From the NCBI GenBank assembly GCA_964514415.1, contig CAZEQL010000006.1, forward strand, positions 1 to 44,986: a DNA stretch of 44,986 nucleotides, written 5' to 3'. Origin of the DNA: CAZEQL01 sp964514415 (GTDB lineage Bacteria; Chloroflexota; Dehalococcoidia; GIF9; AB-539-J10). This document shows, piece by piece, positions 23,828 to 31,082 of the stretch (positions within the stretch are counted from its first letter, which is position 1; every line of letters begins with the position of its first letter). A program made the translations under genes and the position numbers. Below the pieces are notes generated by a model. The model made no database searches and was not told where the DNA came from. It saw only the letters and a list, made by a program, of their open reading frames with translations.

Positions 23828-24187
23828 TTAGCCTTGCATCTTCCGAACACAGCTAGGCCCTACCCGTTCCACTTTTTGAAGACGTTTCCAGTCCAGTGCT
23901 GCCACTCTGTTCCCTTCAAGTGCCTTACCAACAACCTCCACCAGGTCGGAGAAATATTCTTTCATTCCTTCTTTATCTATTGAGTAGAGCGACCACAGTC
24001 CATCTTTTCTCAGTTTGAGGAAGCCAGCGTCGTACAGCACCTTCAGATTCCGGGAGGCGCGGGACTGGGAGATATCCATCGCCTGCATTATCTCACAAAC
24101 GCAGCACTCCCTTTCTATGAGGACTTTCAGAATCCTGATTCTGGTCTCGTCGGATATTGCCTTAACTGCTCTGATGAAATACTTCAT
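23828..24187 (-). CDS. arsR: ArsR/SmtB family repressor
   Basis: A 119-residue winged-helix repressor. AISDETRIRILKVLIERECCVCEIM holds the As(III) site, with ECCVCE in helix alpha-3 (the typical sensor is ELCVCD). The recognition helix is ISQSRASRNLKVLYDAG, and the wing follows. The C-terminus adds SCVRKMQG with another Cys. It should release its operators on binding As(III) or methylarsenite, opening the arsP operon and its own gene. It is the first gene of the block. Confidence 0.92.
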   Translation of the reverse strand: MKYFIRAVKAISDETRIRILKVLIERECCVCEIMQAMDISQSRASRNLKVLYDAGFLKLRKDGLWSLYSIDKEGMKEYFSDLVEVVGKALEGNRVAALDWKRLQKVERVGPSCVRKMQG

Positions 24188-24205
24188 AACTTTTCACATG
24201 GTTAT

Positions 24206-24221
24206 ATGTGCATAAACGCAT
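24206..24221. promoter_or_regulatory. Putative ArsR operator upstream of arsR
   Basis: ATGTGCATAAACGCAT, 18 bases before the arsR ATG; nearly identical to the site upstream of arsP. On the minus strand TATAAC lies next to it and could be the -10, so binding would block the promoter. Confidence 0.6.
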
Positions 24222-24239
24222 TAGCTCGCCTATCCTATC

Positions 24240-24600
24240 ATTGAAAACCTTGTTTGTCAAAGCGACTTGTTTTTTGTGTCAGGGGATCGTTACCAAGGTG
24301 GTAATTTGCTGTAAGAGTGGTTGAGAAGATGATAGCTAGACTGTGGCACATTTCCTCCAGTGTGATTCGTAAATGGGTGAAAAGATTTGGACAAAAGGGA
24401 GAGGAAGTTTGGCCCCCGGAAGTCTCTCATTGTGGGTGGTACTAATATTGGGGGCACCCCGGGTGTTATCAATAAAGTTTATCCTGAATTCGAACTCTAG
24501 TTCTATTCCATGAGGGAGCAGATGCTCCCAACAAATGCTCAGAGCCAAACAACTCTTAGCAAACTATAGACGAAACACTCATGGCCTAATGCCACAACCA
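24240..24600. other. Gap with possible degraded coding remnants
   Basis: No intact gene. Near 24329 one plus frame reads MIARLWHISSSVIRKWVKRF, reminiscent of a transposase helix-turn-helix, and near 24428 another reads LIVGGTNIGGTPGVINKVYP before a stop. Both are short and out of frame with each other. They may be relics; support is weak. Confidence 0.25.
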
Positions 24601-24620
24601 ATCAAGAAAATGAGCACAAG

Positions 24621-24687
24621 TGTCATTCTGAATGGAGCGAAGCAGAGTGAAGAATCTCAGATTCTTCGCCTTTGGCTCAGAATGACA
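24621..24687. repeat. Dispersed TGTCATTCTGA inverted repeat
   Basis: TGTCATTCTGA at 24621-24631 pairs with TCAGAATGACA at 24677-24687, with the inner palindrome AGAATCTCAGATTCT. It is the well-known type of noncoding hairpin repeat seen in many bacterial genomes. Confidence 0.8.
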
Positions 24688-24721
24688 GGATAAAAGGGCG
24701 TTTTTTATTTTCATGCGAAAG

Positions 24722-24751
24722 TGGATAGGTTCTTGGTAAAGACGGTATAAT
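24722..24751 (+). promoter_or_regulatory. Possible leaderless promoter
   Basis: TATAAT at 24746-24751 overlaps the ATG at 24750; a start of transcription seven or eight bases on would coincide with the second ATG at 24759. A weak -35 (TGGATA) lies 18 bases upstream. Confidence 0.35.
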
Positions 24752-24758
24752 GGGGAAA

Positions 24759-25235
24759 ATGAAACATTCACTGAAGGTGGGATTTAGCTTTGGTTTAACT
24801 TCCGCAATAATAACAACGCTTGGATTAATGGTAGGACTATATTCCAGCACTCGCTCAGAGCTTGCGGTTATTGGAGGTATACTGACAATAGCAGTCGCAG
24901 ATGCCTTCTCGGATGCATTGGGTATTCATATCTCTGAAGAATCCGAAAACAAACATACTACAAAAGAGATTTGGGAATCAACGGCTTCTACTTTTTTCTC
25001 CAAATTTGTTTTTGCCTTAACATTTGTTATTCCGGTTTTGCTCTTTGAACTCTCGACAGCAATTATGGTAAGTGTAATTTGGGGGCTATCCGTGCTTTCT
25101 ATTCTCAGCTTTATCATTGCTAAAGGACAAAAGGCAAAGCCTTGGAAGGCGATTGCAGAGCACTTGATTATCGCATTGGTAGTTATAGCTATAGCTCATT
25201 GTGTTGGTGACTGGATATCGACAACACTTGGTTAG
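24759..25235 (+). CDS. CCC1/VIT1-like membrane protein
   Basis: About 158 residues with five membrane helices. VGFSFGLTSAIITTLGLMVGL and LAVIGGILTIAVADAFSDALGIHISEE resemble the first half of CCC1/VIT1 iron/manganese transporters, where TS-G-IITTLGL and the D-x-x-SD-x-LG motifs line the pore. ESTASTFFSKFVFALTFVIP follows. It is shorter than yeast CCC1 and lacks the cytoplasmic metal-binding helix. Probably a divalent metal carrier. An ATG at 24750 in frame would add three residues. Confidence 0.75.
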   Translation: MKHSLKVGFSFGLTSAIITTLGLMVGLYSSTRSELAVIGGILTIAVADAFSDALGIHISEESENKHTTKEIWESTASTFFSKFVFALTFVIPVLLFELSTAIMVSVIWGLSVLSILSFIIAKGQKAKPWKAIAEHLIIALVVIAIAHCVGDWISTTLG

Positions 25236-25257
25236 GCCAGCCAGATTTGCTTCTTCG

Positions 25258-25310
25258 GTTTTCTGCTTCTTATCTAAGCAGTGTGTAGCAGCCTTATGAG
25301 TAACCTTTGC
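25258..25310 (-). pseudogene. Fragment of a SufBD C-terminal region
   Basis: The minus strand encodes AKVTHKAATHCLDKKQ, matching AKVTHEAAIGSIDKKQ in the intact SufBD gene nearby. The DNA aligns with 25721-25770 at about four of five positions. No frame extends from it, so it is a relic of duplication or of a lost paralogue. Confidence 0.6.
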
Positions 25311-25319
25311 CTCTATTAA

Positions 25320-25582
25320 GCGGGTGGGGCTTATACTTCTAGGTTTTGACTTTTTGCGTTTTTTCGTGCCTTAGAGTTCTTTGTTCAGTATCTTCCCTTT
25401 AAGGGTCTGCCACTGTGCCTTGGTGAGAACACAAGTGTTATCCTTCTCTCCTATTTCCACTTGCTCATCCGTGATCTTGACCACCGGGCAACAGGAGCCT
25501 GCACTACATAAGCTTACAATTTTCATGTTTTACTCCTCCTATCTTTTAAAATCCCTAGGGTCCCCTGTTTAGCCCCACCCGC
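25320..25582. repeat. Inverted repeats flanking the small Cys protein gene
   Basis: GCGGGTGGGGCT at 25320-25331 and its exact reverse complement at 25571-25582 enclose the gene 25371-25526. Similar bases continue outward (TTAAGC before each). CCCTAGGG occurs twice at the right side. Confidence 0.6.
25371..25526 (-). CDS. Small Cys protein with CPVVKITDEQVE motif
   Basis: A 51-residue protein: MKIVSLCSAGSCCPVVKITD, then EQVEIGEKDN, and TCVLTKAQWQTLKGKILNKEL. AGGAGGAG precedes the ATG. The N-terminal half parallels the protein at 18917-19117 (CPIAKLTDTQVE), but the C-terminal half is different, with a short basic helix. The Cys cluster C-x4-CC may bind metal. Family not named with certainty; the pattern of a short Cys loop followed by an LTKxxW helix appears to be conserved. 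It lies between SufBD and a SufBD fragment, inside an inverted repeat. Confidence 0.7.
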   Translation of the reverse strand: MKIVSLCSAGSCCPVVKITDEQVEIGEKDNTCVLTKAQWQTLKGKILNKEL

Positions 25583-25643
25583 TGCTTAAGAAAAACCCTA
25601 GGGACAGGAAAGGCAATGGAAAATCCTTCCTCTCTTATCTCAT

Positions 25644-26591
25644 TTATTTCAATATACCTCTCACAATAATATCAACTGCCTCTTCCTCGTTTAGCCCCCT
25701 TGCCATTAATGTTTGCATTTGCTTCTTATCTATGCTGCCGATAGCAGCTTCGTGAGTAACCTTCGCCTGCTTATTATTCACATATACTACGGGTATTGCT
25801 CTTGCTATCACTCCTTCTCCATTCACGATTTCGAGACAGTCAACATGCCCTCGGGCAAAGGGAGCATTGCCATATGTTTCACCCCGAACCACCGCTTTGG
25901 CATTATCACTTAACACCAGACGACTTTTTGCTAAGCCCCGAGCTTCCCTTCCATCCAGATGAATTTTCTCCACTATACTTATATCGTCTTCCTTTTTACC
26001 TGAGACTTTCACCATGAGCTCGCTATTGCTTCTTTCATCGCCAAAAATCTCAAAATCATAGTCCAGTATGCCCACGCAGCCCTTGATTAAGACGAAGGTG
26101 CTCTCCCAGACGCCTTTCTTGCCCACCCTGATTTTTGCCTTGGGAATCACCTTAACCCCACCGAATTCCCCATGGTAGTGAGTTTCATGATAACTGAATT
26201 TGGCATTATCCCCGACATTTATGTCGGCACTCATCTTATGTGTTACATCGACGGCATTGGGGAAAATACAGTGGGCAATCACATTTATTTCGCTGTCGGC
26301 TTGTGCCTCTACTTTCAATACGATTTCTTGCAATCCCTCCTCAGGTAGAACGCCGAAGCACAAGTGGACGGGGTCTTTAATTTTCGCCCCTTCCTCCACT
26401 AAGAGATAGATATTAACGCCAGTTTCTGTTTCCTTCGTCTCCACCTTTATCCCCTTAACCTCGTTAGTACTGAGGACTTTATTTTTATGGATAACAAGAT
26501 TGCCTACCTCTCTACTTTTCAAGGCATCTAGGTTCCCACCTGCCCTGCCATAGGCTTCAAACATCGCTTCATATTCCTTGACAACAAGCAT
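25644..26591 (-). CDS. SufB/SufD-family Fe-S assembly scaffold protein
   Basis: A 315-residue beta-helix protein of the SufBD family. The N-terminal helical part starts YEAMFEAYGRAGGNL. The core has repeated strands, with YHETHYHGEFGGVKVIPKA, RGHVDCLEIV and the C-terminal THEAAIGSIDKKQMQTLMAR followed by GLNEEEAVDIIVRGIL. It is shorter than SufB (about 480 residues), and only one such gene accompanies sufC, so the scaffold would be a homodimer on SufC, as in the minimal SUF-like (SMS) systems. Three bases separate it from sufC. Confidence 0.9.
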   Translation of the reverse strand: MLVVKEYEAMFEAYGRAGGNLDALKSREVGNLVIHKNKVLSTNEVKGIKVETKETETGVNIYLLVEEGAKIKDPVHLCFGVLPEEGLQEIVLKVEAQADSEINVIAHCIFPNAVDVTHKMSADINVGDNAKFSYHETHYHGEFGGVKVIPKAKIRVGKKGVWESTFVLIKGCVGILDYDFEIFGDERSNSELMVKVSGKKEDDISIVEKIHLDGREARGLAKSRLVLSDNAKAVVRGETYGNAPFARGHVDCLEIVNGEGVIARAIPVVYVNNKQAKVTHEAAIGSIDKKQMQTLMARGLNEEEAVDIIVRGILK

Positions 26592-26594
26592 TTC

Positions 26595-27311
26595 TTAAAC
26601 TCCCTTATAATTTGGCTCACCGATATGACCACATGTTTGGCAATTATTCTTAAACCACTGGCACATTTCTTCTGGCTGTCCGGCGTTGATTATTTTCCCG
26701 GCACACATTATCGATAATTCATCAGCTATGCTTACGGCCCCCTCGCTATGGGTGATTAAGAGCACCGCAGAGCCTTGCTTACTCATTTCAGTTATCCCAT
26801 TCATGATATGGGGCAACGAGACTATGTCTATGCCAGAGTCGGGCTCGTCTAAAATAGCCAGATGTGGCTTCATAGCCAGGACAGAGGCAAGCTCCACCCT
26901 TTTTCTCTCACCTCCGCTCAGAGTTACATCGACTGCTCTATTTAGATACTCCGTCGGGGGAAGCCCAACCATCCATAGGTAGCTTTCAATCTCACTTGAG
27001 CTCAAATTCCTGGTTAAATTCAAGTATTCTTTTACGCTAAGCCCTTCAAACCTTGCCGGCTCCTGCCATGCCAGGGTTATCCCCATTCTCGCTCTCTGTG
27101 AAATAGTGCATCGGGTGATATCCTGGCTTTCAAATATTATATTCCCCTCATCGGGGTAACTTATCCCCATTATTAAGTTAGACAGGGTTGTCTTTCCCGT
27201 TCCATTTACCCCCAGTAAGCCGTGTATCTTGCCTTTCTTCACTTCTAGATTTAAACCATTAATTACGGGTGTGCCATTTAACGTTAGTTTAAGACCTCTG
27301 ACTTCTAACAC
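26595..27311 (-). CDS. sufC: Fe-S assembly ATPase SufC
   Basis: A 238-residue ABC ATPase. Walker A is GVNGTGKTTLSN, the signature LSGGERKRVELASVLAMKP, Walker B LAILDEPDSGID, and the switch His is in LLITHSEG. SufC drives conformational change in the SufBD scaffold during cluster building. It lacks a membrane partner. The C-terminus adds NCQTCGHIG with two Cys, which is not usual. Immediately upstream of the SufBD gene. Confidence 0.94.
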   Translation of the reverse strand: MLEVRGLKLTLNGTPVINGLNLEVKKGKIHGLLGVNGTGKTTLSNLIMGISYPDEGNIIFESQDITRCTISQRARMGITLAWQEPARFEGLSVKEYLNLTRNLSSSEIESYLWMVGLPPTEYLNRAVDVTLSGGERKRVELASVLAMKPHLAILDEPDSGIDIVSLPHIMNGITEMSKQGSAVLLITHSEGAVSIADELSIMCAGKIINAGQPEEMCQWFKNNCQTCGHIGEPNYKGV

Positions 27312-27346
27312 TTGCGTATTCTCCTTTTATGATGCTGGTGAAATTG

Positions 27347-27580
27347 CTATCTCTGACAAGAAGCACAACTTATGGCGGAGCATGTATTGCAAGGTGAGCT
27401 TCCACCAGTCGGGGCAGATACCCCATCAGCGTCTTTAGAAGGTGAAGCAAAGGAAGAGAATATTCGCTTAGCACTGGCATGACAGAGGGGGCAGAAGGCA
27501 GCTTTATTTAACTGGGTCAAGGGGCGGAATAATTCAAACTTAGCATTACAATGGGGACAAGAATATTCATAGATAGGCAT
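27347..27580 (-). CDS. FmdB-type zinc ribbon protein
   Basis: A 77-residue protein from ATG 27580 with GGAG upstream. MPIYEYSCPHCNAKFELFRPL and AAFCPLCHASAKRIFSSF are the CxxC pairs of the FmdB family. The C-terminal tail SSPCNTCSAISCASCQR adds a second Cys-rich patch, common in anaerobes. FmdB proteins are presumed regulators or metallochaperones. Same strand as sufC, 36 bases upstream of it. Confidence 0.88.
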   Translation of the reverse strand: MPIYEYSCPHCNAKFELFRPLTQLNKAAFCPLCHASAKRIFSSFASPSKDADGVSAPTGGSSPCNTCSAISCASCQR

Positions 27581-27689
27581 TTTTATCTCCTTCTCCCTCC
27601 TCAAAAACTTTAATAGCGAATAAAATACCCTTTGGCATTAAGCTTCCTGGCTGGTTCAGCTTTTTATCTCTTATAGTGCAATCCCTTGA

Positions 27690-27908
27690 TTAGACAGCGA
27701 CCACTTCCTTAATCTCAGGCACCTGTTCTTTAAGCGCTCGCTCAATTCCATGCTGCAAGGGCATAGCTGCCATAGGGCAACCACTACAGGCACCTGTTAG
27801 TCTTACTGTGACCACTCCTTCATTCACTTCCACTAGTTGGACATCACCACCGTCGGCTAGCAAAGCCAGTCTTATTTGCTCCAGGGCTGCTTCTACCTTC
27901 TCTCTCAT
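27690..27908 (-). CDS. NifU C-terminal domain Fe-S carrier
   Basis: A 72-residue stand-alone Nfu domain: EKVEAALEQIRLALLADGGDVQLVEV, then VTVRLTGACSGCPMAAMPLQ with the CxxC that binds a [4Fe-4S] between two subunits, and ERALKEQVPEIKEV. It carries clusters from the scaffold to targets. It overlaps the 3' end of the Rrf2 gene by 65 bases. Confidence 0.95.
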   Translation of the reverse strand: MREKVEAALEQIRLALLADGGDVQLVEVNEGVVTVRLTGACSGCPMAAMPLQHGIERALKEQVPEIKEVVAV

Positions 27909-28371
27909 GTTCTGCCTCCTGTCTATTTATTGCTGTGTCATTCAACTGCTTCAAACTCCACTTTTGCTTTTGCCGCTCGACCAGGTCCTGTAAAGTTGTA
28001 GATTCCAAGACTCCATCTATCGCCTTTTTCACCTCACACCAAATGTCACGAGTGACGCAAAGGTCTGAACGAGAGAAGGACTTAGAATTATTAACACACT
28101 CTACTGGAGCAATCGAGCCCTCAAGAAGTTGAATCACCTCACTGAGCTTAATCTCCTGAGGATGCTTGAGTAATGAAACCCCTCCTCGAGCTCCTCTAGT
28201 GCTCTTTATTATCCTTCCCGCTGTAAGGGGAGCGATTAGATGTTCCAGATAGGGTAGTGGAATTTCCTGCCTTCGGGCAATATCTTTCAATGGAATTGAT
28301 CCCTCACCCCAGTGAAGGGCTAAATCTAAAAGTGCCCTGGTTCCATATCGTCCTTTTGTAGAAAGTCTCAT
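27844..28371 (-). CDS. Rrf2/IscR family regulator
   Basis: About 175 residues from ATG 28371. MRLSTKGRYGTRALLDLALHWG and LPYLEHLIAPL, with STRGARGGVSLLKHP, form the Rrf2 winged helix. Cys ligands C-x~14-C-x6-C lie at VECVNNSKSFSRSDLCVTRD then IWCEV, the usual [2Fe-2S] loop. It should sense Fe-S status and repress this block through the dyad at 28386-28402. The C-terminal 25 residues are encoded in the region that overlaps nifU and are probably unstructured. Confidence 0.92.
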   Translation of the reverse strand: MRLSTKGRYGTRALLDLALHWGEGSIPLKDIARRQEIPLPYLEHLIAPLTAGRIIKSTRGARGGVSLLKHPQEIKLSEVIQLLEGSIAPVECVNNSKSFSRSDLCVTRDIWCEVKKAIDGVLESTTLQDLVERQKQKWSLKQLNDTAINRQEAEHEREGRSSPGANKTGFASRRW

Positions 28372-28385
28372 CACTATCACTTATA

Positions 28386-28435
28386 TTGACCAATTTAGTC
28401 AACAATAGTATAAAATGCGGAAAGGAGACTGTCAA
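28386..28435 (-). promoter_or_regulatory. Strong sigma70 promoter with Rrf2-type operator
   Basis: Minus strand: TTGACA (28430-28435), exactly 17 bases, TATACT (28407-28412). Four bases on, TTGAC-TAAATTG-GTCAA at 28386-28402 covers the expected start site. The dyad looks like the IscR type 1 core GACTAAA-x-GTC. Autorepression of the Rrf2-nifU-suf transcript is the likely role. Confidence 0.8.
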
Positions 28436-28477
28436 ACGAACATCACAGCCGCTTATGATAATGAGATTATATAACTG

Positions 28478-29692
28478 TCAAGGTAACAAATGCGGTGCAA
28501 AAAGGAGTAATATGCCTAGAATGAGTAGTATCGTCCCACCAAATGGCCTGCAAAATTTGGCATATTTGTCTCCTAAGCTTGAAGTCATAGCAAGAGCAAC
28601 TGAGCCGAAAATAATGAGAGCGACGAGCATAAAAAAGAAATCGTATAGCAGGATATAGCCGTAATATTTGAAGGTCGAAAGGTTGTTCAAAGATAGAACG
28701 TGAGTAAAAGTCGCTGGAAGTGCAAATGAACAGACGAATTCGATAGAATTTACCACAAAGGCAAGAGCTACAATTCCTGCTATTGTTCCTAAGGTTAAAG
28801 GGGAAGAGACAACCTTCTCTATTCTGGTCATGGTTTTCCTTTTCGATTCTTCATTTCCTACTTCACAGACAATAGCCCCCTTTGTCTTTATAAATTCCCT
28901 TATGTTAAGTATCCCTGCGCCGAGGGCTACTACTCCAATCACTATCGTCACTGGCCTGGAATAGCCGATTAGCAAGAAAGCATTAAGCCATGCTGTCATG
29001 AAGAGGAAATATAGCGCTCCTGAGGCAAAAACAAAGGAGCCCACAAGTAGCCATGCTCTTCTCCTATCTTTCAAAACCATCACTAGGGATATAAGGTAGG
29101 CAAGCACCCACATGGCACAGGGATTGCAGCCGTCAACAAGCCCGAAGATTACAGCTAAGCCGGAAAGGGAATAGTTGGAAAGCCTTATTTTCCCTACAAT
29201 AGGCAACGTTATTTCATTCTTTGGTTCCTCACTCTCTGTTTCTGGGCAATTTCCTGCCAGACATTGTTGCAAAGCTTCTTCAATTTCTTTGCCTGTTATT
29301 TCCTCTGATTCCCAACCATCGAAAACTAGCCCTCCAAAGGTTGTCACAGGGAATTCTAGCTCGTTTTTTGCTCCTGCATTGGCAAGCATTTTTGTTAATA
29401 GAGCAGACCCTTCAGGCCCCCCGGCATCGTGATAAATAAAATAAATTGAGGGATATGTATTGGCTAACTTTTCATTGAACGGCTTTTGTTCATCACAGTG
29501 CGAACAACTTTCGAGATAAAAGAAATGAACCACAAAAGCGTCATTAGTGGTTGACTTTGCTGGTGCTTGACCTATAAATAAAAGGACTACACCTAAGATT
29601 ATTAAAGAAATGACTAAATATCGCTTGAAAGAATCTTGATAGATTTTTTTCAGAAAATTGGTCAATGTGGCATTCATTACGGAATAGCGCAT
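28478..29692 (-). CDS. Thioredoxin-CcdA fusion membrane protein
   Basis: A 404-residue protein. After a first membrane segment (about 25-42) comes an extracytoplasmic thioredoxin-like domain with FFYLESCSHCDEQKPF (CSHC) and PVTTFGGLVFDG; then a CcdA/DsbD-like region of six helices from about residue 175 with GLVDGCNPCAMWV and VNSIEFVCSFALP. The paired Cys of CcdA helices 1 and 4 are present. It should pass reducing power across the membrane to its own thioredoxin domain. Divergent from the Rrf2 block by about 45 bases at its stop side. The start is uncertain (29692 or 29677). Confidence 0.85.
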   Translation of the reverse strand: MRYSVMNATLTNFLKKIYQDSFKRYLVISLIILGVVLLFIGQAPAKSTTNDAFVVHFFYLESCSHCDEQKPFNEKLANTYPSIYFIYHDAGGPEGSALLTKMLANAGAKNELEFPVTTFGGLVFDGWESEEITGKEIEEALQQCLAGNCPETESEEPKNEITLPIVGKIRLSNYSLSGLAVIFGLVDGCNPCAMWVLAYLISLVMVLKDRRRAWLLVGSFVFASGALYFLFMTAWLNAFLLIGYSRPVTIVIGVVALGAGILNIREFIKTKGAIVCEVGNEESKRKTMTRIEKVVSSPLTLGTIAGIVALAFVVNSIEFVCSFALPATFTHVLSLNNLSTFKYYGYILLYDFFFMLVALIIFGSVALAMTSSLGDKYAKFCRPFGGTILLILGILLLFAPHLLP

Positions 29693-29918
29693 TAGAGTTA
29701 AATTCTAGCTGGGCAACTTAAAAATAGCAACCCAGCCTCTCTTGAACTGCTGCCAAAGGCATAAGGTCAAAGGTTAATAATTGTTGACAATAAGCGCTAT
29801 AGGATAAGTCAAGGCTCTATAGGATATTGCCTTTGTGGTTGGCTTTAATTATAATACTTTCTAAGTAACTTGTTTTTCAATTTGTATCAGCGTTTATTGA
29901 ATCAGGAGGAAGGTTCCA
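29693..29918. other. Divergent intergenic region
   Basis: 226 bases between the thioredoxin-CcdA gene and the lipoprotein. CTATAGGATA occurs twice (near 29799 and 29819), a short direct repeat near a TTGACA that lacks a well-placed -10. No ORF. Confidence 0.4.
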
Positions 29919-30866
29919 GTGAAGTTGATTTGTTTCCGGCTTGGCAGATGTTTAGTTAGTTTAGCTATTTTAGTGATTGTCATTTTTCCCCTAGCTGGTT
30001 GCGGTTTAACTAATCATCCCCCGTTTAGCACTAGCATCAAAGCTGAACAAGTGACACTTCCTCCTTCAGGCAGTTGCCAGATTGAGTGTATTGCTTCGGA
30101 TGAGGATGGTGATGAGCTAAGCTATGAGTGGTTGGCCAGCGAAGGTGATATAGATGGAAATGGAGCTACTGTTACTTGGAATGCTCCTGAGTCTGAGGGT
30201 ATCTATAACATCACGGTCAGGGTAACCGATGGCAATGGTGGCGAAGCGACTAATTATATAACTATCAAAGTGGGGGTCAATCGCCCACCGACTATTACCA
30301 GCTTGATAGCCGATGAGGGTTGGGTTACCCCTTCAGGTAGTTGTCGTATTGAATGCAATGCTGAAGACCCCGATGGCGATGAGTTAAGCTATGAATGGTC
30401 AGCTAACGGGGGTGATATTTCTGGTACAGGTTTGGCTGTTACCTGGACCGCTCCTGATAGAGTTGGCCTTTGTAATATCATAGTTGTAGTTAGCGATGGC
30501 TACGGGGGGCAAGACACAAGATCACTAGCTATCAGTGTGGCACTCAATCCTCCGCCTACTATTGAGAACCTAATTGTTACTCCCAAAGAACCTAAATACC
30601 TTAAGGAATACTCGGGAGGATACAAAATCTTGAGAGGCAAAAGTTGTGATATTGAGTGTGTTGTTACAGATGCGAGTGATGAGCTGGTTTACGAGTGGTC
30701 AGCTAGCGGGGGTGAGATTTCCGGTGTGGGTTCTGTGGTTACCTGGACTACACCTTCTAGCAAAGGTGTAGTTACCATCACCATAACAGTGTCTGATAGC
30801 AGCGGTGGCATAGCTACTAACAGTGTGATTTTCAGGGTGGAGACCTGCGCATGTGTGTTTAATTGA
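29919..30866 (+). CDS. Lipoprotein with three PKD/Ig-like repeats
   Basis: A 315-residue exported protein starting with GTG behind AGGAGG. The signal has a lipobox PLAGC near residue 27-31. Three repeats of about 85-95 residues follow, each with SGSCQIEC, DGDELSYEW, (G)DISGTGLAVTWTAP and VTVSDG-like motifs. They begin near 40, 130 and 225. The paired Cys in each repeat may form disulfides. Such PKD-like modules serve adhesion or surface binding. The third repeat carries a 20-residue insertion (YLKEYSGGYK). The last residues, ETCACVFN, contain two further Cys. Confidence 0.85.
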   Translation: MKLICFRLGRCLVSLAILVIVIFPLAGCGLTNHPPFSTSIKAEQVTLPPSGSCQIECIASDEDGDELSYEWLASEGDIDGNGATVTWNAPESEGIYNITVRVTDGNGGEATNYITIKVGVNRPPTITSLIADEGWVTPSGSCRIECNAEDPDGDELSYEWSANGGDISGTGLAVTWTAPDRVGLCNIIVVVSDGYGGQDTRSLAISVALNPPPTIENLIVTPKEPKYLKEYSGGYKILRGKSCDIECVVTDASDELVYEWSASGGEISGVGSVVTWTTPSSKGVVTITITVSDSSGGIATNSVIFRVETCACVFN

Positions 30867-31082
30867 TCCGCTCTCCCTTTAAATTGTGGCGCTATCTTTT
30901 GCAAGCAGCACAAGCGAAAGTATGTAGAATGCCAACTTGCCTTGGAGGCAAGGGAAGTCTGGTATTGTTGAGCTTTGAGTGTCGAAGAAGCTAGATGGGT
31001 GCTATTGTCATTAGATAAGGTAATCACTAGCACGTCCTTGGAACGTCTTAGGAAGTTTATGCTGTATCTTGATAGATAAGAC

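Noticed and set aside
30974..31080. Plus-strand short frame LSVEEARWVLLSLDKVITST ending just before the maturation protease gene
   Set aside because: About 34 codons from a TTG with no ribosome site and a stop just upstream; composition looks coding but cannot be supported.
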